Shown here: piece by piece, positions 8,982 to 18,324 of the stretch | Numbering within the stretch: the first letter of the stretch is position 1 | How the letters are laid out: every line of letters starts with the position of its first letter | Source: an uncultured Lachnospiraceae bacterium | GTDB lineage: Bacteria; Bacillota; Clostridia; Lachnospirales; Lachnospiraceae | Assembly (NCBI GenBank): GCA_947652735.1 | Contig: CANTEG010000017.1 | Coordinates: 1-59,731 of the forward strand | Length of the DNA stretch: 59,731 nt | Direction of reading: 5' to 3' | Notes under the pieces: generated by a model | What the model saw: only the letters and a program-made list of their open reading frames with translations | Database searches by the model: none | What the model was told of the DNA's origin: nothing | Translations under genes and position numbers: made by a program

Positions 8982-9025
8982 TGACAAAGGCGTCAGGAAT
9001 CGATGTGGTTTCTGACGCCTTTTTT
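8982..9025 (+). promoter_or_regulatory. pyrG leader attenuator: terminator with overlapping hexaloop hairpin
   Basis: A terminator stem of 11 perfect pairs (8986-8996 with 9012-9022), extended by three weaker inner pairs, is followed by T residues at 9020-9025 and lies 20 nt before the pyrG start codon. No gene in this orientation ends upstream (the neighbour is divergent), so it can only act on the pyrG transcript: it is an attenuator, not a gene-end terminator. Alternatively, TGAC (8982-8985) can pair with GTCA (8992-8995) around the six-base loop AAAGGC. That hairpin uses the 5' strand of the terminator and would prevent it. A loop of six with A at position 1 and G at position 4 is the signature of ANTAR-protein RNA targets. 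The usual second hairpin upstream is not evident. Confidence 0.65.
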
Positions 9026-9045
9026 AGGTTTTAGGAGGAAAAAAG

Positions 9046-10665
9046 ATGGCAATAAAATACGTTTTCGTTACGGGAGGCGTAGTGTCCGGCTTAGGAAAGG
9101 GAATAACGGCAGCATCCCTGGGACGTCTGCTTAAGGCAAGAGGCTACAAGGTTACCATGCAGAAATTTGACCCTTACATAAATGTTGATCCGGGAACCAT
9201 GAATCCGATTCAGCATGGGGAAGTATTTGTTACGGATGATGGAACAGAGACTGACCTTGATCTTGGACATTATGAGAGATTTATTGACGAGAGTCTTGAT
9301 AAAAATTCAAATGTAACGACTGGTAAAATTTACTGGTCTGTGCTGCAAAAGGAAAGACATGGAGATTACGGCGGCGGAACGGTTCAGGTCATTCCCCATG
9401 TGACAAATGAGATAAAAAGCAGATTTTATAATAAGGAAAATGAAGATAACAGAATTGTCATCATTGAGGTGGGCGGAACAGTAGGAGACATAGAAAGTCA
9501 GCCGTTTTTGGAGGCTATCAGACAGTTTCAGCATGATGTGGGACACAAAAATGCAATCCTCATCCATGTAACACTCATACCGTACCTTAAGGCGTCGGGA
9601 GAGTTAAAGACCAAGCCTACCCAGCAGAGTGTCAAGGAACTTCAGGGAATGGGACTTTGGCCTGATATTATAGTATGCAGAAGTGAGTATGAAATATCTG
9701 AGGAAATGAAAGGGAAAATCGCATTATTCTGCAATGTGCCGGTAAGCAATGTACTTCAAAATCTTGATGTTGAGTATTTATACGAGGCACCCCTTGCAAT
9801 GGAAAAGGAAAAGCTTGCCCATGTGGTATGCTCTGCGCTGGATATTCCGTGTCCTGAGCCTGATTTAGAGGATTGGATGAGCATGATAGAAAGCCTTCGC
9901 AATCCGAAGCATGAGGTTGACATTGCCATCGTAGGAAAATATATACAGCTCCATGATGCATATTTAAGTGTGGTCGAGGCATTAAAGCATGGCGGTATTG
10001 CAGCACATGCTTCCGTAAATATAAAATGGATTGACTCAGAGGATATTACGGAGGAAAATGTAACGTCAGTTCTTGATGGGATTGACGGTATTCTCATACC
10101 GGGAGGCTTTGGAATAAGAGGAACGGAGGGAAAGATTCTTGCAGTAAAATACGCAAGGGAAAACAAGGTGCCATTTTTGGGAATATGCCTTGGCATGCAA
10201 ATGGCAATTGTGGAGTACGCAAGAAACGTTGCAGGCTATGAGGGAGCAAACAGCATAGAGCTTGACCATGAAACAAACTATCCCGTCATTTCCCTGATGC
10301 CTGAGCAAAACGGCGTCACCGACAGAGGCGGAACCTTAAGGCTTGGAGCGTACCCATGCGTACTGAAAAAGGGAAGTCTTGCAGCAGCTCTTTATGGTAG
10401 TGAAAACATAAGTGAGAGGCACAGACACAGATATGAGGTCAACAATGATTTCAGGGATGTCTTAGAGAAAAAAGGAATGATATTTTCGGGACAGTCACCT
10501 GACGGAAGAATTGTGGAGATGCTTGAGCTTGAAAATCATCCATATTTTATTGCCACACAGGGACATCCCGAGTTTAAGTCAAGACCGAACAGGGCACATC
10601 CATTATTTAAAGGTCTGATAGAGAGTGCAGTAAAAACTCGTTCAAAAGGAGGAAACGATTTATGA
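9046..10665 (+). CDS. pyrG: CTP synthase
   Basis: A 539-residue enzyme of normal length that aminates UTP to CTP with glutamine and ATP. The synthetase domain opens with [13 protein letters not shown] (P-loop) and contains [15 protein letters not shown] and [12 protein letters not shown]. The glutamine amidotransferase domain (about 285-530) has the nucleophile in GICLGMQ (about Cys381) and the GHPEF histidine/glutamate pair. RBS TTAGGAGGAA is 7 nt before the ATG. Its stop overlaps the gltB start (ATGA), so pyrG and gltB are translationally coupled. Expression is predicted to be controlled by the leader terminator just upstream. Confidence 0.98.
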   Translation: MAIKYVFVTGGVVSGLGKGITAASLGRLLKARGYKVTMQKFDPYINVDPGTMNPIQHGEVFVTDDGTETDLDLGHYERFIDESLDKNSNVTTGKIYWSVLQKERHGDYGGGTVQVIPHVTNEIKSRFYNKENEDNRIVIIEVGGTVGDIESQPFLEAIRQFQHDVGHKNAILIHVTLIPYLKASGELKTKPTQQSVKELQGMGLWPDIIVCRSEYEISEEMKGKIALFCNVPVSNVLQNLDVEYLYEAPLAMEKEKLAHVVCSALDIPCPEPDLEDWMSMIESLRNPKHEVDIAIVGKYIQLHDAYLSVVEALKHGGIAAHASVNIKWIDSEDITEENVTSVLDGIDGILIPGGFGIRGTEGKILAVKYARENKVPFLGICLGMQMAIVEYARNVAGYEGANSIELDHETNYPVISLMPEQNGVTDRGGTLRLGAYPCVLKKGSLAAALYGSENISERHRHRYEVNNDFRDVLEKKGMIFSGQSPDGRIVEMLELENHPYFIATQGHPEFKSRPNRAHPLFKGLIESAVKTRSKGGNDL

Positions 10666-13600
10666 ATCAGAATCAGGGATTATACAGACAACAATTTGAA
10701 CATGATAACTGCGGTATAGGAGCAGTTATAAACAGCAAGGGAAAAAAGACGCACCAGACAGTGGAAAATGCATTGAAGATAGTTGAAAATCTGGAGCATC
10801 GCGCAGGTAAGGATGCAGAGGGTAAAACAGGCGATGGTGTAGGTATTTTGCTTCAGATATCACACAACTTTTTTAAGAAGGAATGTAAAAAGCTTAATAT
10901 AGAAATTGGTGATGAGAGGGAATACGGAATTGCCCAAATTTTCTTTCCGCAGAATGAGCTGAAACGCAATCAGGCAAAGAAAATGTTTGAGATAATTATA
11001 AACAAGGAGGGGCTTGAGCTTTTAGGCTACAGGGAGGTTTCGGTAAATCCTGATGTGCTTGGAAACAAGGCAAGACAGTGTATGCCTCACATCGTACAGG
11101 CATTTATTAAGAAACCTGAGCGTGTGGCAAAGGGACTTGAATTTGATAGAAAGCTTTACATAGCAAGACGAGAGTTTGAACAGTCAAACGACAATACATA
11201 CGTTGTTTCCATGTCAAGCAGGACAATTGTTTACAAGGGTATGTTTCTTGTTGGACAGTTAAGAACATTTTTCTCGGATTTGCAGGATGAGGCTTATGTG
11301 TCTGCCATTGCAATGGTACATTCCAGATTCAGTACAAATACAAATCCAAGCTGGGAGCGGGCACATCCGAACAGGTTTATTGTTCATAACGGTGAGATTA
11401 ATACCATACGGGGAAATGCGGATAAAATGCTTGCCCGTGAGGAGGCAATGGAATCGGAGCATTTAAAGGAACAGCTTCATAAGGTGCTTCCTGTAGTTGA
11501 TACGAGAGGCTCTGACTCAGCGATGTTGGATAACACATTAGAGTTTCTTGTGATGAGCGGTATGGAGCTTCCGCTTGCGGTTATGATAACAATACCTGAG
11601 CCTTGGGCAAACAATCAGACCTTAGACCAGGACGAGAGAGATTTTTATCAGTATTATGCCACTATGATGGAACCGTGGGACGGACCTGCATCCATTGTTT
11701 TTTCTGACGGTGATTTGGTGGGTGCAGTGCTTGACAGAAATGGTCTGCGCCCGTCCAGATATTATGTCCTGAAAAACGGTGACGTGGTTCTTGCTTCTGA
11801 GGTAGGTGTACTTGAAATTCCAGAGGAGGACATCGTTTTAAAGGAGAGACTCCATCCTGGAAAAATGCTTCTCATAGATACGGTAAACGGCAAGATTTTA
11901 CAGGATGAGGAGCTTAAGGAACGGTATACCACAAAGCAGCCTTACGGTGAATGGCTTGACAGTAACCTGCTTCATCTTAAGGACTTAAAAATTCCGAACA
12001 TCCGTATTGAAGCCTATGACGACAAAATGCAGAAACAGTTGCAAAAGGCGTTCGGATATACATATGAGGAATATAAAAATTCAATATACAACATGGCATT
12101 AAATGGCGGGGAAGCTATAGCGGCAATGGGTGTTGATACTCCGCTTGCAGCGTTGTCAAAGAAAAATCATTTACTCTTTGATTACTTTAAGCAGCTTTTT
12201 GCACAGGTTACAAATCCTCCGATTGATGCAATCAGGGAGGAAATTGTCACAAGCACAACTGTTTATGTAGGAAAGCAGGGCAATCTGCTTGAGGAAAAGG
12301 CTGAAAATTGTCAGGTGCTGAAAATCGAAAATCCGATTCTTACAAATACGGATATGCTCAAAATTAAAAACATGGATAGGGATGGCTTTCAGGTTGCCGT
12401 CATTCCGATTGTTTACTACAAGAGCACAAGGCTTGTCAGGGCAATAGACAGACTTTTCGTGGAAGTCGACAAGGCATATAAGGATGGTGCCAACATTGTG
12501 GTACTCTCCGACAGGGGTGTTGATGAAAATCATGTTCCAATTCCATCACTCCTTGCCGTATCCGCGGTGCATCAGCACTTGGTAAACACAAAGAAGCAGA
12601 CATCACTTGCACTTATCTTAGAGTCTGGTGAGCCAAGAGAGGTACATCATTTTGCAACACTTTTGGGATATGGTGCGGTTGCGGTCAATCCGTATCTGGC
12701 ACAGGATACAATAAAGGAGTTGATAGACGAAAACATACTTGACAAGGATTACTATGCGGCAGTGGCTGATTACAATGATGCAGTGCTTCACGGCATTGTT
12801 AAGATTGCATCTAAAATGGGTATTTCCACAATCCAGTCCTATCAGGGAGCAAAAATATTTGAGGCAATCGGTATCTCCTCTGATGTTGTTGACACATATT
12901 TTAATGGAACCGTAAGCAGGGTTGGTGGAATTACAATTGAGGATATCGAAAAACAGGTAGACGGCAGACATTCAAGGGCATTTGACCCCCTTGGACTTGA
13001 GACAGACCTTACATTAGATAGTCTTGGAAAGCATAAGAGGAGAAGCGGGGGCGAGGAGCACAGGTACAATCCCCAGACCATCCATATGCTTCAGCAGGCT
13101 ACATGGACAGGAAATTATGATTTATACAAGCAGTATGCACAGCTTATAGATGGAGAGGAAAGTGGATATTTAAGAAGTATGATGGACTTTGTATATCCTG
13201 AGAAGCAGATTCCTCTCGATGAGGTTGAGAGCGAGGATGAAATCGTGAAACGATTTAAGACAGGTGCCATGTCCTATGGTTCCATATCTGAGGAGGCACA
13301 TGAGACCCTTGCAATCGCAATGAATAACCTGCACGGAAAGTCAAATACCGGTGAGGGCGGCGAGAGTGACGAGCGTCTGGATTCGGCAGGAAGTAAGGTT
13401 GACAGATGCTCTGCAATCAAGCAGGTTGCGTCGGGAAGATTTGGTGTTACAAGCAGATACCTTGTAAGTGCAAAGGAAATACAGATAAAAATGGCACAGG
13501 GTGCGAAACCGGGAGAGGGCGGACATCTGCCTGCAAAGAAGGTTTATCCTTGGATTGCAAAGACAAGACATTCAACACCAGGCGTCAGTCTGATATCTCC

Positions 13601-15206
13601 TCCTCCACACCACGACATTTATTCCATTGAGGACTTGGCGGAGCTGATATATGACCTTAAAAATGCAAATACAGAGGCAGATATATCTGTGAAGCTTGTA
13701 TCAGAGGCAGGCGTGGGAACCGTAGCAGCGGGTGTTGCAAAGGCAGGAGCACAGGTTATTTTGATATCTGGCTATGACGGAGGTACAGGTGCTGCACCTG
13801 AAAGCTCTATTTACAACGCAGGACTTCCGTGGGAGATGGGACTTGCAGAGACACATCAGACACTCATAAAGAACGGTCTTAGAAACAGGGTAAAAATAGA
13901 GACGGACGGAAAGCTTATGAGCGGCCGTGACGTTGCAATAGCAGCACTTTTGGGTGCTGAGGAATTTGGATTTGCAACGGCACCCCTTGTAACCATGGGC
14001 TGTATTATGATGCGGGTTTGCAATTTGGATACATGTCCTGTGGGCGTGGCGACACAAAACCCTGAGCTTAGAAAGAGATTTAAGGGAAAACCTGAATACG
14101 TGGAAAACTTTATGCGGTTTATTGCAAGAGAGCTTCGTGAGTATATGGCAAAGCTTGGTGTGAGAACCATCGATGAGATGGTAGGACGCTCAGATTTGCT
14201 TAAGGTGAGAGAAAATTCTTCCCTTTCCATGGCACCGAAAATGGATTTGTCCGAAATACTTGCAAATCCGTTTCATGACGGAACAGAGCCTGTTATTTTT
14301 AACAAGGAGCTTGTGTATGATTTTGAGCTTGAAAAGACGCTTGACGAAAAGGTGCTTATGAAGAAGCTTGGCAAGGCTGCAAAGGAGGGAAGCAAGGCGT
14401 CCCTTGAAATAAAGGTTGGAAATACGGACAGAGCCTTTGGTACAATATTTGGAGCATTCATAACAAGAAATCATAAAGATGGACTTCCTGAGGATACGAT
14501 TACCGTTAACTGCATAGGTGCAGGCGGTCAGAGCTTCGGTGCATTTATACCTGCGGGACTTACCCTATCTCTTTGTGGAGATACAAACGATTATTTTGGC
14601 AAGGGTCTTTCAGGCGGAAAGCTAGCTGTGTTCCCGCCAAAGAACAGAGGCTATAAGGCAGAGGATAACATCATTGCAGGAAATGTGGCACTGTACGGAG
14701 CCACAAGCGGAAAGGCGTTCATAAACGGTGTCGCAGGTGAGCGGTTTGCCGTACGTAATTCGGGTGCATTTGCCGTTGTTGAGGGCGTGGGTGAGCATGG
14801 CTGCGAGTATATGACAGGCGGCAGGGTTGTAGTTCTTGGAAAGACAGGAAAGAACTTTGCAGCAGGTATGAGCGGCGGTATCGCTTATGTGCTTGACGAG
14901 GATAACCACCTTTATAGAAATCTGAACAAGGATATGATTTCCATTGAAAAGCTGGAGAATAAATATGATATTCAGGAGCTGAAAAGCCTGATTGAGGAGC
15001 ATGTTTCTGCAACTGGTTCCGAGCGGGGAAAATCAATACTTGGCACATGGGATGATTATATCGGGAAATTTAAGAAGATTATCCCGAACGACTATAAGAA
15101 GATGATTGCACTTTCATCAAAGCTGGAGGAAAAGGGCATGAGCACCGAGCAGGCACAGATGGAAGCATTTTATGAGAGCTTTGCAACAGGCAGGAAGGGG
15201 GAATAA
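10662..15206 (+). CDS. gltB: glutamate synthase large subunit (NADPH-type GOGAT alpha)
   Basis: A 1514-residue enzyme converting glutamine plus 2-oxoglutarate to two glutamates. The first 16 residues look like a propeptide; the predicted mature N-terminal nucleophile is Cys17 in HDNCGIG (class II amidotransferase, about 17-430). The central domain, the FMN-binding synthase domain ([33 protein letters not shown]) and the [3Fe-4S] cysteines ([15 protein letters not shown], about 1113-1124) follow in the usual order, ending with the GXGXG beta-helix domain ([10 protein letters not shown]). It starts with a 4-nt overlap with pyrG, an unusual pairing, and is followed after 3 nt by gltD. Confidence 0.98.
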   Translation: MNQNQGLYRQQFEHDNCGIGAVINSKGKKTHQTVENALKIVENLEHRAGKDAEGKTGDGVGILLQISHNFFKKECKKLNIEIGDEREYGIAQIFFPQNELKRNQAKKMFEIIINKEGLELLGYREVSVNPDVLGNKARQCMPHIVQAFIKKPERVAKGLEFDRKLYIARREFEQSNDNTYVVSMSSRTIVYKGMFLVGQLRTFFSDLQDEAYVSAIAMVHSRFSTNTNPSWERAHPNRFIVHNGEINTIRGNADKMLAREEAMESEHLKEQLHKVLPVVDTRGSDSAMLDNTLEFLVMSGMELPLAVMITIPEPWANNQTLDQDERDFYQYYATMMEPWDGPASIVFSDGDLVGAVLDRNGLRPSRYYVLKNGDVVLASEVGVLEIPEEDIVLKERLHPGKMLLIDTVNGKILQDEELKERYTTKQPYGEWLDSNLLHLKDLKIPNIRIEAYDDKMQKQLQKAFGYTYEEYKNSIYNMALNGGEAIAAMGVDTPLAALSKKNHLLFDYFKQLFAQVTNPPIDAIREEIVTSTTVYVGKQGNLLEEKAENCQVLKIENPILTNTDMLKIKNMDRDGFQVAVIPIVYYKSTRLVRAIDRLFVEVDKAYKDGANIVVLSDRGVDENHVPIPSLLAVSAVHQHLVNTKKQTSLALILESGEPREVHHFATLLGYGAVAVNPYLAQDTIKELIDENILDKDYYAAVADYNDAVLHGIVKIASKMGISTIQSYQGAKIFEAIGISSDVVDTYFNGTVSRVGGITIEDIEKQVDGRHSRAFDPLGLETDLTLDSLGKHKRRSGGEEHRYNPQTIHMLQQATWTGNYDLYKQYAQLIDGEESGYLRSMMDFVYPEKQIPLDEVESEDEIVKRFKTGAMSYGSISEEAHETLAIAMNNLHGKSNTGEGGESDERLDSAGSKVDRCSAIKQVASGRFGVTSRYLVSAKEIQIKMAQGAKPGEGGHLPAKKVYPWIAKTRHSTPGVSLISPPPHHDIYSIEDLAELIYDLKNANTEADISVKLVSEAGVGTVAAGVAKAGAQVILISGYDGGTGAAPESSIYNAGLPWEMGLAETHQTLIKNGLRNRVKIETDGKLMSGRDVAIAALLGAEEFGFATAPLVTMGCIMMRVCNLDTCPVGVATQNPELRKRFKGKPEYVENFMRFIARELREYMAKLGVRTIDEMVGRSDLLKVRENSSLSMAPKMDLSEILANPFHDGTEPVIFNKELVYDFELEKTLDEKVLMKKLGKAAKEGSKASLEIKVGNTDRAFGTIFGAFITRNHKDGLPEDTITVNCIGAGGQSFGAFIPAGLTLSLCGDTNDYFGKGLSGGKLAVFPPKNRGYKAEDNIIAGNVALYGATSGKAFINGVAGERFAVRNSGAFAVVEGVGEHGCEYMTGGRVVVLGKTGKNFAAGMSGGIAYVLDEDNHLYRNLNKDMISIEKLENKYDIQELKSLIEEHVSATGSERGKSILGTWDDYIGKFKKIIPNDYKKMIALSSKLEEKGMSTEQAQMEAFYESFATGRKGE

Positions 15207-15209
15207 AAA

Positions 15210-16664
15210 ATGGAAAACACTACCGTATCAAAATTTGAGGAGCCTTTAAAGAGAATCAAGCATTTTAACGAGTTCCATACCCCTGTATCACTGGAGAGGC
15301 AGCAGGAGCAGGGTGCAAAATGTATGGCGTGCGGTGTTCCGTTTTGCCAGAACGGACAGATGATAGGCGGCATGGTTTCAGGATGTCCGTTAAACAATCT
15401 GGTTCCTGAAACAAATAATCTTGTCTGCGGCGGGAATTTTTTGCAGGCATACGAGCGACTTGCAAAAACAAATAATTTCCCTGAGTTTACAAGCCGTGTA
15501 TGTCCTGCATTATGTGAGGCGGCATGTACATGTAATTTAAATGAGGAACCTGTAGAGACTAAAGAAAATGAACGTGCTATTATAGAAAATGCATATGCAA
15601 TGGAATGGGTAAAGCCAAATCCGCCTAAGGTAAGAACAGGAAAGAACGTTGCTGTTGTGGGAAGCGGTCCTTCAGGCATGGCGGCAGCAGTCCAGCTTAA
15701 CAAAAGGGGTCACATGGTTACTGTATTTGAACGTTCTGACAGAATCGGAGGACTTTTAAGGTACGGAATCCCGAACATGAAGCTGGACAAAAAGGTAATA
15801 GACAGAAGAATGACAATCATGGAGGCAGATGGCATTATATTTAAAACAGGTGTCAATGTGGGAGTTGACATTACGGCGGATGAATTAAGAAAACAGTTTG
15901 ACGCTGTTGTACTTACATGCGGGGCATCAAATCCGAGGGATATTAATGCCAAGGGCAGGGATGCAAAGGGAATTTATTTTGCAGTTGATTATCTTTCATC
16001 TGTGACAAAAAGCCTGCTTGATTCTAATTTTGCAGATGGCAAAGCCATTTCGGCAAAGGATAAAAACGTGATTGTCATAGGCGGTGGAGATACAGGTAAC
16101 GACTGTGTGGGAACTGCCGTAAGACAGGGAGCAAAATCTGTCACCCAGCTTGAGATGATGCCGAAGCCGCCTGTGGAAAGAACGGCAGAAAACCCATGGC
16201 CTGAGTGGCCAAGAGTGCTGAAAACTGATTACGGTCAGCAGGAGGCAATCGCTGTGTTTGGCAGCGACCCAAGAGTATATCAGACTACGGTACAGGAATT
16301 TATAAAGGATAAAAAGGGTAACCTTGAAAAAGTTAAGCTTGTAAGCCTTGAGCCTAAAAAGGACGAGAAAACAGGTAGAATGAACATGGTGCCTGTAGCA
16401 GGAAGCGAAAAGGAAGTCCCGGCAGAGCTTGTGCTGATTGCAGCAGGATTTCTAGGAAGTGAGAAATATGTCACCGATGCATTTAAGGTTCGTGTTGACG
16501 GCAGGACAAATGTTGAGACGACGGACCATGCCACAAGCGTTCCAAAGGTATTTGCGGCAGGCGACATGAGGCGCGGGCAGTCCCTTGTTGTCTGGGCAAT
16601 CAGGGAGGGCAGAGAGGCTGCTAAGGCGGTAGATGAGTTCCTGATGGGCTATACGAATTTATAA
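15210..16664 (+). CDS. gltD: glutamate synthase small subunit (GOGAT beta)
   Basis: A 484-residue flavoprotein that passes electrons from NAD(P)H to GltB. The N-terminal region carries the cysteines for two [4Fe-4S] clusters (CMACGVPFC, SGCPLNN, CPALCEAACTC; residues about 33-110). The FAD-binding motif VVGSGPSGMAAA is at about 148 and the NAD(P)H-binding motif VIGGGDTGNDC at about 290, with the closing GDMRRGQSLVVWAI typical of this family. It lies 3 nt downstream of gltB with GGAAGGGGG as RBS and ends the pyrG-gltB-gltD unit ahead of a strong terminator. Confidence 0.98.
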   Translation: MENTTVSKFEEPLKRIKHFNEFHTPVSLERQQEQGAKCMACGVPFCQNGQMIGGMVSGCPLNNLVPETNNLVCGGNFLQAYERLAKTNNFPEFTSRVCPALCEAACTCNLNEEPVETKENERAIIENAYAMEWVKPNPPKVRTGKNVAVVGSGPSGMAAAVQLNKRGHMVTVFERSDRIGGLLRYGIPNMKLDKKVIDRRMTIMEADGIIFKTGVNVGVDITADELRKQFDAVVLTCGASNPRDINAKGRDAKGIYFAVDYLSSVTKSLLDSNFADGKAISAKDKNVIVIGGGDTGNDCVGTAVRQGAKSVTQLEMMPKPPVERTAENPWPEWPRVLKTDYGQQEAIAVFGSDPRVYQTTVQEFIKDKKGNLEKVKLVSLEPKKDEKTGRMNMVPVAGSEKEVPAELVLIAAGFLGSEKYVTDAFKVRVDGRTNVETTDHATSVPKVFAAGDMRRGQSLVVWAIREGREAAKAVDEFLMGYTNL

Positions 16665-16719
16665 TGGATTCGTTTAATATCGGGATAAATTTATTAAGCT
16701 ATTGTCAATATATTTAAAT

Positions 16720-16766
16720 AAAATAACTCAGTTTCCCCAAAAAGAAACTGAGTTATTTTGTTTTAT
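16720..16766 (+). terminator. intrinsic terminator after gltD
   Basis: A perfect 15-bp stem (16721-16735 with 16744-16758) with an 8-nt loop precedes TTTTGTTTT. Confidence 0.92.
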
Positions 16767-16802
16767 CATGAAGCAATAAATTTATGGAATTAAATATTTT
16801 TC

Positions 16803-16831
16803 TTGCATAGATATGGCAATGAGCATATAAT
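16803..16831 (+). promoter_or_regulatory. predicted promoter of tRNA-Gly
   Basis: TTGCAT (16803-16808), 17 nt, then a consensus TATAAT (16826-16831); transcription would begin about 13 nt before the tRNA. Confidence 0.75.
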
Positions 16832-16850
16832 TAATATGCTTACAAATAAT

Positions 16851-16921
16851 GCAGATATGGTTCATCGGTAGAACGTTGGCTTCCCAAGCCGAAGAGGCGG
16901 GTTCGACTCCCGTTATCTGCT
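16851..16921 (+). tRNA. tRNA-Gly (anticodon CCC)
   Basis: A full cloverleaf can be drawn: acceptor GCAGATA with TATCTGC, D arm GTTC/GAAC, anticodon stem TTGGC/GCCGA around the loop TTCCCAA (anticodon CCC, reading GGG), and T arm GCGGG/CCCGT around TTCGACT. The discriminator base is T, normal for bacterial tRNA-Gly, and CCA is not encoded. It has its own promoter and sits between the pyrG-gltBD terminator and the carA promoter/leader hairpin, which may also serve as its transcription terminator. Confidence 0.95.
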
Positions 16922-16945
16922 TTGTTCATATATGTCAAAAACCAT

Positions 16946-16974
16946 TTGACAAACCATCGAAAAAGTTTCATAAT
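16946..16974 (+). promoter_or_regulatory. predicted promoter of carAB-arcC-glnA-ANTAR
   Basis: TTGACA (16946-16951) and CATAAT (16969-16974) with a 17-nt spacer, matching the pyrG promoter in both hexamers and spacing although the spacers differ. A weaker TTGACT element near 17073 could give a second promoter downstream of the leader hairpin. Confidence 0.68.
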
Positions 16975-16985
16975 ATTATTGTTAA

Positions 16986-17028
16986 TGGCAAAGGGGTCAG
17001 AAAGCATTAGTTTTTTGACCCCTTTTTT
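16986..17028 (+). promoter_or_regulatory. carA leader attenuator: terminator with overlapping hexaloop hairpin
   Basis: A 14-bp terminator stem (16990-17003 with 17012-17025, one G-U pair) followed by T residues lies 109 nt before carA. As in pyrG, the 5' strand can instead form a small hairpin: TGGC (16986-16989) with GTCA (16996-16999) around the loop AAAGGG, again six bases with A1 and G4. The segment AATGRCAAAGGSGTCAG (R and S being the two variable positions) is shared by both leaders. Here a second small hexaloop hairpin, ATT/AAT around ATTGTT (16975-16986), lies just upstream, but it would straddle the predicted start of transcription. The hairpin could also double as the tRNA terminator. 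Confidence 0.6.
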
Positions 17029-17136
17029 GTTTAATAGCAAACAAATAGTTAAAATGATGGTTGACTTATTTTATATTTAGCCGATAAATAGGAAGTTGGT
17101 GCCTGTGTGGGTAACAACAAAGAAAGGAATACACCT

Positions 17137-18324
17137 ATGAAAGCATTTTTAATTCTTGAAGACGGTCAAGTTTTTACGGGTAAAAGCATTGGCGCAAGAA
17201 AAGAGGTAATCAGTGAGCTTGTGTTTAATACGTCCATGACGGGATATTTGGAGGTTCTTACAGACCCCTCCTATGCAGGTCAGGCTGTTTTGATGACGTA
17301 TCCGCTCATAGGAAATTACGGCGTGTGCCATGAGGATGAGGAGTCCATCAGACCGTGGCTTGACGGATATGTTGTCAGAGAGCTGTCGGGGACGGCAAGT
17401 AATTTCAGATGTGAGGACACCCTGTCAAATTTCTTAAAGCGGTTTGACATACCGGGCATATGCGGTATAGATACGAGACAGCTCACAAAAATTTTGCGTG
17501 AGAGCGGAACCATGAACTGTATGATAACTACCAATGAAAATTATAACTTGGTTGACATAATACCAAAGTTAAAGGAATATACTACAGGTCATGTTGTGGA
17601 GAAGGTTACATGCAGCGAAAAATATAGTTTGAAAGCCAAAAAGGTAGAGCCGAAAAAAATGACAGAAACAAAAGGAACATCGGATTTGGCAAGTACATCC
17701 CATATACATATGAGCGATAGCCAAACAACACAAAAAAATCAGGATAGCGTTAAAACGGTTGCTCTCCTGGACCTTGGGGCAAAGAAAAATATAGCAAAAT
17801 CCCTCGCAGAAAGAGGCTGTAACGTGACGGTTTATCCTGCCCATACAAAGGCGGAGGAAATACTTGCCGGGCATCCTGCCGGAATCATGCTCTCAAACGG
17901 ACCAGGTGACCCTGCCGTTTGTACGGATATTATTGCTGAGATAAAAAAGCTGTATGCCTCCGACATACCTATATTTGCAATATGTCTCGGTCATCAGCTT
18001 ATGGCACTTGCGACAGGAGCTGCAACAAAGAAAATGAAGTATGGACACAGGGGCGGCAACCATCCCGTCAAGGATTTGGAGACAGGAAGAGTTTATATTT
18101 CCTCACAAAATCACGGCTATGTGGTGGATACGGATTCCGTTGACGAAAATGTTGCAATTCCCGCATTTGTAAATGTAAATGACGGGACAAACGAAGGACT
18201 TAAGTATGTGGGCAAGAATATATTTACGGTGCAGTTTCATCCTGAGGCATGCCCCGGACCACAGGACTCGGAATATTTATTCGATAAGTTTATTGAAATG
18301 ATGGGAGGACATCAGGATGCCTAA
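17137..18324 (+). CDS. carA: carbamoyl-phosphate synthase small (glutaminase) subunit
   Basis: A 395-residue subunit that hydrolyses glutamine and channels ammonia to CarB. I place the start at the ATG at 17137 (MKAFLILEDGQVFTG, standard CarA opening, RBS AGAAAGGAA); an in-frame GTG at 17107 would add ten atypical residues. The N-terminal CarA domain (about 1-150) is followed by a low-complexity linker of about 40 residues (about 170-205) that is longer than usual, then a class I amidotransferase domain with nucleophile in ICLGHQLM (about Cys282) and FHPEACPGP at the end. It overlaps carB by 8 nt. Confidence 0.97.
   Translation: MKAFLILEDGQVFTGKSIGARKEVISELVFNTSMTGYLEVLTDPSYAGQAVLMTYPLIGNYGVCHEDEESIRPWLDGYVVRELSGTASNFRCEDTLSNFLKRFDIPGICGIDTRQLTKILRESGTMNCMITTNENYNLVDIIPKLKEYTTGHVVEKVTCSEKYSLKAKKVEPKKMTETKGTSDLASTSHIHMSDSQTTQKNQDSVKTVALLDLGAKKNIAKSLAERGCNVTVYPAHTKAEEILAGHPAGIMLSNGPGDPAVCTDIIAEIKKLYASDIPIFAICLGHQLMALATGAATKKMKYGHRGGNHPVKDLETGRVYISSQNHGYVVDTDSVDENVAIPAFVNVNDGTNEGLKYVGKNIFTVQFHPEACPGPQDSEYLFDKFIEMMGGHQDA

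Noticed and set aside
17029-17136. PyrR-binding anti-antiterminator in the carA leader
   Set aside because: The conserved PyrR-binding hairpin sequence is not present, and the terminator is too close to the predicted start of transcription for a PyrR-type switch.
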